Under the pieces are notes generated by a model. The model was not told the origin of the DNA and ran no database searches. It saw only the letters and a program-made list of their open reading frames with translations. From Actinomycetes bacterium (lineage in GTDB: Bacteria > Actinomycetota > Actinomycetes > Actinomycetales > Demequinaceae), in NCBI GenBank assembly GCA_023442845.1, contig JAEZXC010000025.1:1-25547 (forward strand): a stretch of 25,547 nt of DNA, given 5' to 3'. Position 1 is the stretch's first letter. The number at the start of each line of letters is the position of its first letter. This document shows, piece after piece, positions 1 through 7,857 of the stretch. Made by a program: the position numbers and the translations under genes.

Positions 1-1295
1 CGCGCAAGCAGCCGACGTTCGGCCCGGCTCAACCTCGACGCGCAGTGGTGAAGCAGGTGCGGCTTGCTGAAGAGATCGCGAATCAGCATCTCGGCGCTGA
101 GCGGGAGCCAACACAGGTTGATCGCAATGCGGAGGTCGCGATGGTCACGCAGGTCGCGGGCAATCTCCTTGCGGTCGTCATCGTCGATGTGCTCACCGAG
201 GTCGGCCACGACCTGACGAGTAAGGCGATTGATCATCTCCTTCGCAAAGACCGCCCGCGCTTCGTTGTGAGGCTTGCCATCGCGTCGGGCCCGCGCTTGT
301 GCGTCCTTCACATCGGCGCGCGTCAGCACCACCGTGCGACCGTCAATGCGAAACTCTTGGTCGCGTCGGGGCACGCGCTGGCGCTCTCGAACAGCCGCGC
401 GGATCACGTGGGCCATGTCTGCCCGGCCTTTGATCATCGCAATGTCATCGCGCTCACGGGCGGTGATCCGCACGCCACGCACGAGCCCGGCGAGAGTGGT
501 CGACACCGCGCCCGTTTCGCCGAGCGACGGCAGCACGTGGTCGATATAACGCAAAAAGGTCGTCGATGGACCGACGAGCAACACCCCACGCCGCTCCAAC
601 AATTCGCGGTGGTGGTAGAGCAAGTACGCAGCGCGGTGAAGCGCAACCGCCGTCTTTCCGGTGCCCGGTCCACCCTGGACCACGAGCGCACCCTGGAGAG
701 GCGCACGAATAACCGCATCCTGCTCAGCCTGGATCGTTGCGACGATGTCGCCCATCCGTCCGGTTCGCCGGGAGTCGAGCGCAGCAAGCAGGGCACCTTC
801 TCCGGCGAGGTTTGCTTCCTGTCCAGCTTCGCGCAGCGCCTCGACATCAAGAACGTCATCCTCAACAGCGATGACGCGTCGGCCCTGGGTGGTGAGGTGG
901 CGCCGGCTCATGACGCCTGCGGGGTGGGCAGCGGTGGCCGCATAGAACGGTGTCGCGGCAGGAGCGCGCCAGTCGGTGAGCAGTGGCGCGAGCTGCGCAT
1001 CCGACAGGCCGATGCGGCCTACATAGAGACGTTCGCCGTCGGCCATGTCGAGGCGCCCGAAGCACAACCGGTCTTCAACAGCGTCGAGCTGAGCAATACG
1101 GTCTTCGTACAACGTCGCGAAGGCGTCGCGTTCGGACCGGTTTTGAGGAGATCCTGACGGGCCTTGTTTGCGCACCTCGGCGAGCCGTTCCACGGCCTCG
1201 TCGCGAAGGTCGTCGAGCCGTGCATAGAGCCCGTCGACGACGCGTTGTTCAGCGTCGATTCCGGTATCTGCGCGGACCGAGGACTCGTTGTGCAT
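1..1295 (-). CDS. HelD-family RNA polymerase-recycling ATPase (HelR-like), N-terminal part, runs off window
   Basis: This is an open frame of 431 codons from an ATG at 1295-1293 to the window edge, with no stop. An AAAGGG Shine-Dalgarno lies 5 nt before the ATG. Visible marks are an N-terminal helical segment rich in charged residues (about 15-75), the HelD-type stretch YVGRIGLSD (91-99) followed by TDWRAP (107-112), a Q-like motif around 188-194, and a Walker A motif GGPGTGKT at 208-215. HelD proteins are UvrD/Rep-like SF1 ATPases that insert into RNA polymerase and release it from DNA or nucleic-acid-bound states; they act in the cytoplasm. In actinobacteria the HelR branch is linked to rifamycin tolerance. 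The C-terminal ATPase half is outside the window, so full length and class cannot be checked. The gene is divergent from the PAC2 gene with 140 bp between them. Confidence 0.9.
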   Translation of the reverse strand, partial: MHNESSVRADTGIDAEQRVVDGLYARLDDLRDEAVERLAEVRKQGPSGSPQNRSERDAFATLYEDRIAQLDAVEDRLCFGRLDMADGERLYVGRIGLSDAQLAPLLTDWRAPAATPFYAATAAHPAGVMSRRHLTTQGRRVIAVEDDVLDVEALREAGQEANLAGEGALLAALDSRRTGRMGDIVATIQAEQDAVIRAPLQGALVVQGGPGTGKTAVALHRAAYLLYHHRELLERRGVLLVGPSTTFLRYIDHVLPSLGETGAVSTTLAGLVRGVRITARERDDIAMIKGRADMAHVIRAAVRERQRVPRRDQEFRIDGRTVVLTRADVKDAQARARRDGKPHNEARAVFAKEMINRLTRQVVADLGEHIDDDDRKEIARDLRDHRDLRIAINLCWLPLSAEMLIRDLFSKPHLLHHCASRLSRAERRLLA

Positions 1296-1344
1296 GAACG
1301 CCCTTTCACTTCACCCGCTCCGGACGCGGGCAGTAGACAATCAT

Positions 1345-1359
1345 CCCACGACTTGTGGG
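1345..1359. repeat. Short inverted repeat in the helD-PAC2 divergent intergenic region
   Basis: CCCAC and GTGGG form perfect 5-bp arms around a GACTT spacer, roughly mid-way in the 140-bp gap between the two divergent starts. It could be an operator for a dimeric regulator, but 5-bp arms are short enough to arise by chance. No confident -35/-10 pair was found for either gene. Confidence 0.3.
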
Positions 1360-1435
1360 TCGCACGGGAGCCCCGTTGCGTTCGCGGCGCGCGATATCGG
1401 CCCGTACCGGCGTCGAGACATGCGAGAGTTGGCGC

Positions 1436-2350
1436 ATGGCCCTGATCACGTGGAGTACCGATGGTGTCGCTCAGTGGGCCGAACGCTCTGGCCGCGATGC
1501 CGTCTTGGTCCAATCGATGCGCGGTTTCATTGACGCGGGCAAGGTCGGCAAGCTCGTCTGTGAGCATCTGCTGAGCCTCAGCGAGCCGGTTCGGCTCGTC
1601 ACTTTTGATGTCGACGACCTGCTCGATTACCGGTCGCGGCGTCCCGAGATGACGTTCTCCATCAACGAGTGGACCTCATACGACGAGCCATACCTCGCGA
1701 TTGACATGGTGACGGACGCAGAGAGCACGCCTTACTTGTTGTTGCATGGCCTTGAGCCGGATATTCGCTGGGAGAGGTTCATCTCTGCAGTCACCGACGT
1801 CGTCACGCGCCTTGGCGTCGGGCTCACCGTTGCGGCACATGGCATTCCGATGGCCGTCCCGCACACGAAACCGCACACGTCGACCATCCACGGCACGAGC
1901 CAAGACCTATTGCCGGACTCGCCGAGCTTTTTTGGCACGGTGACGGTGCCGGCGTCGGCGCAAGGGCTTCTTGAGTACCGCTTGGGTCAGGCCGGTCACG
2001 ACGCCGTCACGGCCGCCGTTCACGTGCCCTACTACCTCGCGCAATCCGCGTTGCCGTCCGCTGCACAGCATGCGCTCGCTCAGATTGAAGCGATCACCGG
2101 GCTTGCTTTGGGGGCCGAAGCGCTCGCGGAGGAAGCCGAAATTGCTCGAGCCGAGATTGATCGTCAGATGGCAGATTCGGAAGAAGTGCAAACGATTGTG
2201 CATGCGCTCGAGGCTCAGTACGAGCAGATGGAAGAGGCGCGAAGCGGAGGTCTGCCGCTCGACGGACCTCTGCCGAGCGCCGACGAGTTGGGTGCGGAGT
2301 TTGAAAGATTCCTGGCACAACAGCGGCGAGACCTGCCCCCAAACGACTAA
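1436..2350 (+). CDS. PAC2 (proteasome assembly chaperone-like) family protein
   Basis: The product is 304 aa. I recognise the actinobacterial PAC2 fold family (relatives of archaeal/eukaryotic proteasome-assembly chaperones) from the N-terminal SMRGFIDAGKVG region, the central GIPMAVPHTKP stretch (typical GIP-PHTRP motif), the following STIHGTS, and VHVPYYLAQS, which corresponds to the usual VHVPHYLA. The C-terminal third is a charged, Glu-rich helix with coiled-coil character ending in a helical DELGAEFERFLA segment. The frame is open further upstream, but residues before the ATG at 1436 look like non-coding Arg-rich sequence, so 1436 is preferred; the ribosome-binding site is weak (GCGAGAG). 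In bacteria with a proteasome this family is suspected of a proteasome-related or ligase-like role, but no function is established and none is visible from neighbours here. Confidence 0.8.
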   Translation: MALITWSTDGVAQWAERSGRDAVLVQSMRGFIDAGKVGKLVCEHLLSLSEPVRLVTFDVDDLLDYRSRRPEMTFSINEWTSYDEPYLAIDMVTDAESTPYLLLHGLEPDIRWERFISAVTDVVTRLGVGLTVAAHGIPMAVPHTKPHTSTIHGTSQDLLPDSPSFFGTVTVPASAQGLLEYRLGQAGHDAVTAAVHVPYYLAQSALPSAAQHALAQIEAITGLALGAEALAEEAEIARAEIDRQMADSEEVQTIVHALEAQYEQMEEARSGGLPLDGPLPSADELGAEFERFLAQQRRDLPPND

Positions 2351-2382
2351 TTTGTGTCATGCTGTACCTGGTTGCATTGACG

Positions 2383-2388
2383 TAGTGT
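2383..2388 (+). promoter_or_regulatory. Possible -10 element and leader of the cold-shock gene
   Basis: The 142-bp gap before the cold-shock gene holds a TAGTGT hexamer fitting the actinobacterial TANNNT -10 pattern, with no convincing -35. Used as a promoter it would give a leader of about 100 nt, a length common for cold-shock mRNAs. A TTGACG lies at 2377-2382 but is badly spaced from any -10. This is a weak call. Confidence 0.25.
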
Positions 2389-2492
2389 GCACGACCTGGC
2401 TTGAAAGAGACACGGGGGCGACATTGCGGCGACGAGTAGGACAAGGTGTCCCGCTTCCCGTCCCCGGGCATTAAAAGCAAGGAATTACAGGC

Positions 2493-2696
2493 ATGGCACA
2501 AGGTTCCGTGAAATGGTTTAACGCGGAAAAGGGCTACGGCTTCATCGCACAGGACGGCGGCGGCGCCGACGTCTTCGTGCACTACTCAGCCATCATCACT
2601 GATGGCTTCAAGACGCTCAACGAGCAGCAGCGCGTCGAGTTCGAGGTCACGCAGGGCCCCAAGGGTCCTCAGGCCGAGCAGGTGCGCGCGCTCTAA
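2493..2696 (+). CDS. Cold-shock domain protein (CspA family)
   Basis: This is a 67-aa single cold-shock domain, the usual full length. It begins with the signature GSVKWFNAEKGYGFIA (residues 4-19), which contains RNP1 (KGYGFIA), followed by RNP2 (VFVHYSAI, about 27-34). It binds single-stranded RNA and DNA through the aromatic residues of these motifs and acts as an RNA chaperone in the cytoplasm. The ATG has an AAGGA sequence about 8 nt upstream. The gene is monocistronic: a strong intrinsic terminator begins 20 nt after the stop, and the upstream 142-nt gap is long enough for a structured leader. The family has several paralogues per actinobacterial genome, so no specific csp letter is assigned. 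Confidence 0.97.
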   Translation: MAQGSVKWFNAEKGYGFIAQDGGGADVFVHYSAIITDGFKTLNEQQRVEFEVTQGPKGPQAEQVRAL

Positions 2697-2715
2697 GGAG
2701 CACGAATCACCGTCG

Positions 2716-2755
2716 CGGGACCCACGCACATTGTGTGCGTGGGTCCCGTTTTTTT
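2716..2755 (+). terminator. Rho-independent terminator of the cold-shock gene
   Basis: A perfect 15-bp stem (CGGGACCCACGCACA at 2716-2730 pairing with 2734-2748) with a TTG loop is followed directly by seven T residues (2749-2755). This is a near-ideal intrinsic terminator and the only canonical one in the window. Confidence 0.97.
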
Positions 2756-2808
2756 GCCTAACGAGGGGAAACAACAGGGAACGTAATGCCTACTGAAAAG
2801 CGTTAGGC
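2756..2808. repeat. Spaced 8-bp inverted repeat upstream of the DUF3040 gene
   Basis: GCCTAACG at 2756-2763 is exactly inverted as CGTTAGGC at 2801-2808, and a further GCCTA copy sits at 2788-2792. The pair brackets the gap between the csp terminator and the DUF3040 promoter region. Function is unknown; it may be an operator or an RNA fold. Confidence 0.3.
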
Positions 2809-2855
2809 CAAGTGAGGCGGAAGGGGCAGTGCTGGCCCCCACCCCGCAAGCCATC

Positions 2856-2861
2856 TAGAAT
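2856..2861 (+). promoter_or_regulatory. Probable -10 element of the DUF3040 gene
   Basis: TAGAAT is one base from the TATAAT consensus and sits 20 nt before a strong Shine-Dalgarno (GAAGGAGGT, 2882-2890), implying a leader of about 26 nt. No recognisable -35 is placed at 17-18 bp, so support comes from the -10 alone. Confidence 0.45.
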
Positions 2862-2893
2862 GAGCCCGAAGGCACGGGTCGAAGGAGGTCACC

Positions 2894-3274
2894 ATGCCGC
2901 TGTCGGAATACGAGCAGCGAGTGCTCGAGCAGCTTGAGCGCGACCTCAACGCGGACCCTAAACTTGGCCGGACGTTGGCCAGGGGACCGCGTCAGCGTGG
3001 TCGCATTGTGTTGGGCGCATTTGGTGTGCTCGCTGGGCTCACCGTGGTGTTGGTCGGGGTTGCGGCGGACGTGGTGCCGCTCGGCATCGGCGGCTTCGCG
3101 CTGATGATCGCGGCCGCGATGTGGGCGCTGCTGGCTCCCACCAAGAAGTTGACCGCGGTGAAGTCCGACGGTGCGTCGTCTGGAAAGGCCGCACCGAAGC
3201 GTGACTCCAAGGAACCGTTTATCCGCCGCGTCGAGGACCGCCTCGAGCGCCGGCGCGAGCAGGGCGACCTGTAG
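2894..3274 (+). CDS. DUF3040 family small membrane protein
   Basis: The product is 126 aa. It opens with MPLSEYEQRVLEQLERDL, the hallmark start of actinobacterial DUF3040 proteins, followed by two adjacent hydrophobic segments (about residues 37-58 and 61-80) predicted to span the membrane as a hairpin, and a basic, charged C-terminal tail (about 85-126). The start is fixed by a strong GAAGGAGGT a few nt upstream. Function of the family is unknown; it recurs near division-cluster or DNA-repair genes in actinobacteria. Its last 56 bp overlap, tail-to-tail, the end of the minus-strand transglutaminase gene, so the two transcripts must be antisense to each other at their 3' ends. Confidence 0.93.
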   Translation: MPLSEYEQRVLEQLERDLNADPKLGRTLARGPRQRGRIVLGAFGVLAGLTVVLVGVAADVVPLGIGGFALMIAAAMWALLAPTKKLTAVKSDGASSGKAAPKRDSKEPFIRRVEDRLERRREQGDL

Positions 3275-5420
3275 CAGCTTCCGCGGCGGCTTGTGCGATC
3301 GCATCGCGCGCCGCACGACTGTGGTGTTCGAGGTCATGTGCGTCGACGTGCGTGCCGTCCGGCGCATAGCGGTGATCTGAAACGGCAAGCGCGAGAGCCT
3401 CTAGAGATGCGCGGCCCTCCGTCTCAATCTCCACGCCTTCGCTCCGCGCCACTGCGTCCACAAACGAGCCCACTTCATGTGGGGTGAGCGTGAGCGGCCA
3501 CGCGAACGAGCTGGGGACGTGTTGTCGTAGCCACGCCCACGTCACTTCTGGGTCTGCGGCACGATTCTCTTCTTCGCGGCGTCGGCGTGCGACGAGGGAC
3601 GCTCCCCACAGGAGCGCGATTGCGACCGCGGCAAACACGGCAATGAGTGGCCACGGCACCGTGAAGCCCGACCCGCCATCTCCCGCGCTCGCCCGTGACG
3701 TGGGCACGACGATCGGTGCATCGGTCTCGCCCATGAAGTCGGGGCGCACAGTGGGATTCGTGAAGTCGTCGACCGCAGCGTCGCCGGCTTGTTGTGTGTA
3801 GGACGGGCGCGCCCCTGTCTGAATTGACGGCGTCGGTTCAAATCGCACCCAGCCGACGTCGGAAAAGTAGAGCTCGGGCCAGGCGTGGGCATCGCCACCC
3901 CGAACGATGTAGGCGCCCGACTCGTCCTGCGTGCCGGGAAGGTAGCCAACGGCGAGGCGCGCAGGGATGTCGAGAGATCGCGCGAAAACGACCATCGCGG
4001 TGGCGAACTGGACGCAATATCCCCGCTTGTCGTCGAGGAATACCGAGACGGCGTCGGCCGTGTCCGGTTGGACGGATGTGTCATAAACAAAGCCGCCGCC
4101 GTTGCGGAAGTACTCCTGTAGTGCCACGGCTTGCTCGTAGCGGTTGGTCGCGCCATCGGTGATGCTGCGGGCTAATTCCGCGAAGCGGTCCGCGTCAACA
4201 CCCTCGGGGATGAGGAGCGTCGTCGGATCGAGTCGTGCGTCTTGACTGCCATCACTCACCTCAAGCAGATCCGAGGTGATGAAGCCCAAATCGGCGGAGA
4301 GGGTGTACTCGAGGCCAGCGGTATTCGTGTTGTCGGCAAGAATTTGGTCGGTGGCGGCCGCGTACGTCCAGTGGCCGTCGAGCGGGCCGACGCTGCGTGG
4401 CACTGGCGGCAACGGCAGGCTGGTCTCGGCCGAGAGGACCGACATCGTGAGAGTGTCGAGTTCGCGCTCACCCCAGCCGGGGACGTCGACTGGCCAGAGC
4501 GGGCCGTTTGTCAGTTCCCTACTCGGGGGTGGTTCCGGGGTGTCCCACGACGTTCCGTCGAAGTCGGACAGCGTGTAGAGACGAAGCACGTCAGGGCGAG
4601 CGCCCGTCGTGAGATAGACGGCCACGGTCGACGAGGAGTTGGTGCCGAGGGAGTTGCGTAGGTCGAGTTCGAGGTTGAGACGAGGCGGAGTGTCGAATTG
4701 GTCGACGGTGTCGAAGCGCGGAATCATTCCCCAGCCATTGCCGCCGATTGCCGACGGCGCGACGAGCACGGCAAGGCTGATAGCGGCGACCGCCGCGACG
4801 GAGCCCGCGAATGGCGCTGGCCTTTCACTCGCACCGGTTGGCCTGCGCGTGAGGGCGAGCAGCAGAATCCACCCGATGAGTGCGGCGAGCAGGAGTCTCA
4901 ATGTGAGGCGGTGCTGCAACGCAATGGCGGGAACCCACGGCAAGAGGAGGACGACTCCCGAAACTGCCGCAGCACGCCATGACACGGCAATATGCTCGGC
5001 CGCCAAGAAAAGGCCGATGAGGCCGACGGTCAGCACCCCGAGCAGCGGTCGTTCGACAGCAGCAGGCGGTGCGCTCGTGTAGATGAGGTCGACGCCGTCG
5101 GCAAGGGTCCTCAACAGCGTGCGCAACGCAGAAGGGGTGGGCAACATGAACCGTTCGCCATTGTCGTCGCGCGCAAAGGCAGGGACTGCGATGACGATTG
5201 CGGCGACTGCTCCCACCACGGTGGGCAGGATGCGCGATCGCGACAGCATGCGCGTGGTTGCGACGCACAGCGCAACGACACCGAGCAGTCCCGCAGCCGT
5301 CCACACCCATGAGCCGTACGCGACCATGTCAGCAAGACCGTTTAAGCCGAGCACAACACATACGGCAACGACGATGGTGGCGTACCAAGGGGCACTGATT
5401 GATTGGTGGCGAGACGTCAT
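3219..5420 (-). CDS. Transglutaminase-like membrane protein (TgpA/DUF3488 type)
   Basis: The product is 733 aa. The N-terminal part (about 12-222) contains several hydrophobic membrane segments. An extracytoplasmic region follows, with the transglutaminase core at about 430-530: catalytic Cys469 in RGYCVQFATAM, His512 in DAHAWPELYF and an acidic partner at about 521 (SDVGW). A further membrane segment (587-611) is followed by an Arg/Glu-rich cytoplasmic tail. This matches the TgpA-type architecture found with MoxR and DUF58 genes. The start was chosen at the ATG overlapping the DUF58 stop by 4 bp (ATGA); an upstream in-frame extension of 51 codons lies inside the DUF58 gene and reads as Arg/His-rich non-protein. 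The family is thought to act on cell-surface proteins or wall peptides; the substrate is unknown. The 3' end overlaps the convergent DUF3040 gene. Confidence 0.9.
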   Translation of the reverse strand: MTSRHQSISAPWYATIVVAVCVVLGLNGLADMVAYGSWVWTAAGLLGVVALCVATTRMLSRSRILPTVVGAVAAIVIAVPAFARDDNGERFMLPTPSALRTLLRTLADGVDLIYTSAPPAAVERPLLGVLTVGLIGLFLAAEHIAVSWRAAAVSGVVLLLPWVPAIALQHRLTLRLLLAALIGWILLLALTRRPTGASERPAPFAGSVAAVAAISLAVLVAPSAIGGNGWGMIPRFDTVDQFDTPPRLNLELDLRNSLGTNSSSTVAVYLTTGARPDVLRLYTLSDFDGTSWDTPEPPPSRELTNGPLWPVDVPGWGERELDTLTMSVLSAETSLPLPPVPRSVGPLDGHWTYAAATDQILADNTNTAGLEYTLSADLGFITSDLLEVSDGSQDARLDPTTLLIPEGVDADRFAELARSITDGATNRYEQAVALQEYFRNGGGFVYDTSVQPDTADAVSVFLDDKRGYCVQFATAMVVFARSLDIPARLAVGYLPGTQDESGAYIVRGGDAHAWPELYFSDVGWVRFEPTPSIQTGARPSYTQQAGDAAVDDFTNPTVRPDFMGETDAPIVVPTSRASAGDGGSGFTVPWPLIAVFAAVAIALLWGASLVARRRREEENRAADPEVTWAWLRQHVPSSFAWPLTLTPHEVGSFVDAVARSEGVEIETEGRASLEALALAVSDHRYAPDGTHVDAHDLEHHSRAARDAIAQAAAEAATGRPARAGARGGPRRGG

Positions 5421-6694
5421 CCGACATCTCCAAGCGCGATGAGGGCGCCCCATACCGTCGCGATATCCGCGCCCGTATGCGCTGCGGTGGCGCGCCACCC
5501 GGTGCGGCGCAACGCGGTGACTCCGTCCTGTGCTGCGGAGGCGTCGCCGTCCGGCGTCCGGACAATGGCCCACGCGCGGCCCGATTCGCCGATGGGTGCG
5601 AGCGCCTCGACCGTCGTGCGGTCGGGGGGCTCGAGCACAGCCACTGTCACCTCGCCGCTCACTTTGTCGTCGGCAAGGTGGCGAATCGCGCGCATCAGCT
5701 GGGTGTGCGCACTTGCTTGAGTTGTCGCGCTGTGCAGGTCGACCGTGAGGTCAAGAAGCATCGCGCGTGCCAGTTCGGCGTGCTGATTGCCGAGGTGATG
5801 GAGGCGCTCCGGGTCGATCGTGCCGCCGAGCAAGCGCACGGGGTGGCCCGAATCGAGCACCGAGAGGGCAATCGACGCGGCCATGCTGATCGACCACTCA
5901 AGACCCTTTGGCTCACGGGGCAGATCGACGACGACCGTCGCGGGACGACGGCCCGCTCGCTCGTCCGAGCGAACCAGCATCGTCCCTTTGCGTGCGCTCG
6001 ACGGCCAATGCACTCGGCGGAGGTCGTCGCCCTCACGGTAATCACGTAGCGCGGCATCGTCAGCCGATGGCGTGCGAGCACCGAGGACGATGCGATCCGC
6101 ATGGCCCATCAGCGCTCCGGCGGTCCCGGACAGGTCAACAACGGCGGGCCATACCGGGATGTGCTCGCTTTCGCCGACGGACGTGTCCGCCCAGATCATC
6201 CCAAGTGGATCCGACGAGTGAACGAGGGCGGGGCCGAGCGGCCAGCGCCCGCGCCGCACGGGTTGAAGCGCGTAGCTGAGGGTCAGTTTCTCTTCGCTAC
6301 GCGTGACGGTCGCTTTAGTGGGACCGCCACCGGTGAGTTCGGCGGCGGCTTGCTCGCGGATGTCGAGGGCATCGGCAAGCGCGCGGCGAACGAACGCTCC
6401 TGACCGCCCCCGCGACGCTGCGGAAATCGTCACCGTCACGGTGCCGCCGACGCCGACCGTCAGCGGTCGGGGGCTCACCTCGCGCCTGGCAAACGGAAAG
6501 GACGAGAGGAACGAGTTCACAGCGAAGAGCATCCACAAGACACCAATGACAACTGCGGCAACCATGGCAACGCCGATGTAGACGAGCGGGCTCGTCGCGA
6601 GCCCAACTCCAAGCCCGCCCAATACGACTCCGGCAGCGAGCATGCCGATGCCGCGCGACGATAACGTCGTGCTCGAATGGGAGCGGCGCGCCAC
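5417..6694 (-). CDS. DUF58 domain protein
   Basis: The product is 425 aa. Two close membrane segments near the N-terminus (about 14-34 and 38-58) are followed by a beta-rich stretch and the DUF58 signature LRDYREGDDLRRVHW (about 216-230) continuing to SARKGTMLVR (233-242). The C-terminal part resembles a von Willebrand A-like fold (VVVDLP segment). The gene lies 1 bp downstream of the moxR-type gene and overlaps the transglutaminase start by 4 bp, so the three are one operon. In related MoxR-DUF58-TgpA operons the AAA+ ATPase is thought to act as a chaperone for the vWA-like protein and its membrane partners. The precise role is unproven. Confidence 0.93.
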   Translation of the reverse strand: MARRSHSSTTLSSRGIGMLAAGVVLGGLGVGLATSPLVYIGVAMVAAVVIGVLWMLFAVNSFLSSFPFARREVSPRPLTVGVGGTVTVTISAASRGRSGAFVRRALADALDIREQAAAELTGGGPTKATVTRSEEKLTLSYALQPVRRGRWPLGPALVHSSDPLGMIWADTSVGESEHIPVWPAVVDLSGTAGALMGHADRIVLGARTPSADDAALRDYREGDDLRRVHWPSSARKGTMLVRSDERAGRRPATVVVDLPREPKGLEWSISMAASIALSVLDSGHPVRLLGGTIDPERLHHLGNQHAELARAMLLDLTVDLHSATTQASAHTQLMRAIRHLADDKVSGEVTVAVLEPPDRTTVEALAPIGESGRAWAIVRTPDGDASAAQDGVTALRRTGWRATAAHTGADIATVWGALIALGDVG

Positions 6695-6695
6695 G

Positions 6696-7727
6696 TTAGG
6701 CCGGGCCCACCCGGACTGAGTTGGTCACGGCTGCTTCGCGCGGTGCAGGCATGTCGCGAGCTTCCGTCGGGACGGCGGTGCGCGCGAGAATTTCGGTCAC
6801 GATCTTGGCGGGGGTATGACCTGACAGGCGAGCTTCTGTCGAGGCGATGAGGCGGTGGGCGAGCACAGGGTTCGCCAAGGCCTTCACGTCATCAGGCAGC
6901 ACGTGATTGCGGCCCGCCATCGCAGCGCGCGCCTTCACTGCAGCGAGGAGCTGGAGTGCTGCCCGTGGGGAGGCTCCGAGTCGGAGGGCAGAGTCACGCC
7001 GCGTGGCGCCAACAAGGTCGACGATGTACTGCTTGATTGCTGGCGCGGCGTAGACGCGGCGCGAGGTATCGATGAGACGGGCCATCACCTCGGTGGTTGT
7101 CACAGGACGAAGCGCGGGCAACGGATCGGCGCCGTCGTGGGAATGGAGCATGAGCATTTCATCGCGAGCAGACGGGTACCCCACAGAGACCTGAGCCATA
7201 AAGCGATCTCGTTGCGCCTCGGGCAAGGGGTACGTTCCCTCCATCTCGATGGGGTTTTGCGTCGCAACGACGAGGAAGGGTCGTGGCAAGGCGTGGGTCT
7301 GACCGTCCACGGTCACCGCCCGCTCTTGCATCGACTCGAGCAACGCCGCCTGCGTCTTTGGGCTGGCTCGGTTGATCTCATCCGCGATTACGACATTGGC
7401 GAAGATCGGGCCCGGACGGAACTCAAAGCGGTGATCGTCAGACCGGAAGATGCTGACTCCCGTCACATCCGACGGCAAGAGGTCGGGCGTGAATTGGATG
7501 CGTCCCACCGTGCAGTCGATGCTTGCCGCGAGCGCGCGCGCAATTGTCGTCTTGCCAACTCCGGGAACGTCTTCCATGAGGAGATGGCCGCCTGCGAGCA
7601 CCACGGCGAGCGTTGACGTGATCGCCTGATCGAGGCCCGACAGCACCGTCGACATTGACTGTCGAATTCGCAACGTGACCTCGGCGACTTCCGCAAGGTC
7701 GTGGTCGCTCGGCAAGGGCTGAGTCAT
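6696..7727 (-). CDS. MoxR-family AAA+ ATPase
   Basis: The product is 343 aa, the normal length for the family. Walker A is PGVGKTT (about 55-61), Walker B VVIADEINRASPKTQ (112-126), and the MoxR-specific sensor region is ATQNPIEMEGTYPLPEAQRDRF (155-176, key residues N158, E163, Y166, Q172, R175). It hydrolyses ATP, probably as a hexamer, and remodels or activates partner proteins. A Shine-Dalgarno (AAGGAG) lies about 6 nt before the ATG. It is the first gene of the MoxR-DUF58-transglutaminase operon and is divergent from mraZ across a 194-bp region. A possible -10 (TAGGCT on the minus strand, plus coordinates 7753-7758) would give a leader of about 20 nt; no clear -35 was seen. Confidence 0.96.
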   Translation of the reverse strand: MTQPLPSDHDLAEVAEVTLRIRQSMSTVLSGLDQAITSTLAVVLAGGHLLMEDVPGVGKTTIARALAASIDCTVGRIQFTPDLLPSDVTGVSIFRSDDHRFEFRPGPIFANVVIADEINRASPKTQAALLESMQERAVTVDGQTHALPRPFLVVATQNPIEMEGTYPLPEAQRDRFMAQVSVGYPSARDEMLMLHSHDGADPLPALRPVTTTEVMARLIDTSRRVYAAPAIKQYIVDLVGATRRDSALRLGASPRAALQLLAAVKARAAMAGRNHVLPDDVKALANPVLAHRLIASTEARLSGHTPAKIVTEILARTAVPTEARDMPAPREAAVTNSVRVGPA

Positions 7728-7782
7728 GTGGGCTCCTTCGCTAACTGGTTTGAGCCTAATGGAGGAGAACCGCCGACATTCC

Positions 7783-7790
7783 CTCCACTT
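7783..7790 (-). promoter_or_regulatory. Single reversed MraZ-box-like octamer facing the MoxR operon
   Basis: AAGTGGAG reads on the minus strand here and recurs exactly on the plus strand at 7866-7873 inside the mraZ repeats. It lies about 25 bp upstream of the possible MoxR -10. Only one unit is clear; the next 10-bp step has a poor match. Regulation of the MoxR operon by MraZ is therefore only a possibility. Confidence 0.3.
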
Positions 7791-7857
7791 GATAATTGCC
7801 GGTTTACCAGGGAGTTGTCTGTCTCACTGCGAGATATGCCACACCTAACCCCATTTT

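Noticed and set aside
45..1157. 370-codon plus-strand open frame
   Set aside because: It is antisense to the HelD-type gene. The translation is Arg/His-rich with no recognisable domain, whereas the minus strand shows Walker A and HelD motifs.
1296..1435. Rifamycin-associated element (inverted GGGGCTTGC type) expected before some helR genes
   Set aside because: Only an isolated GGGGCT half on the minus strand is present; no 19-bp inverted repeat is found.
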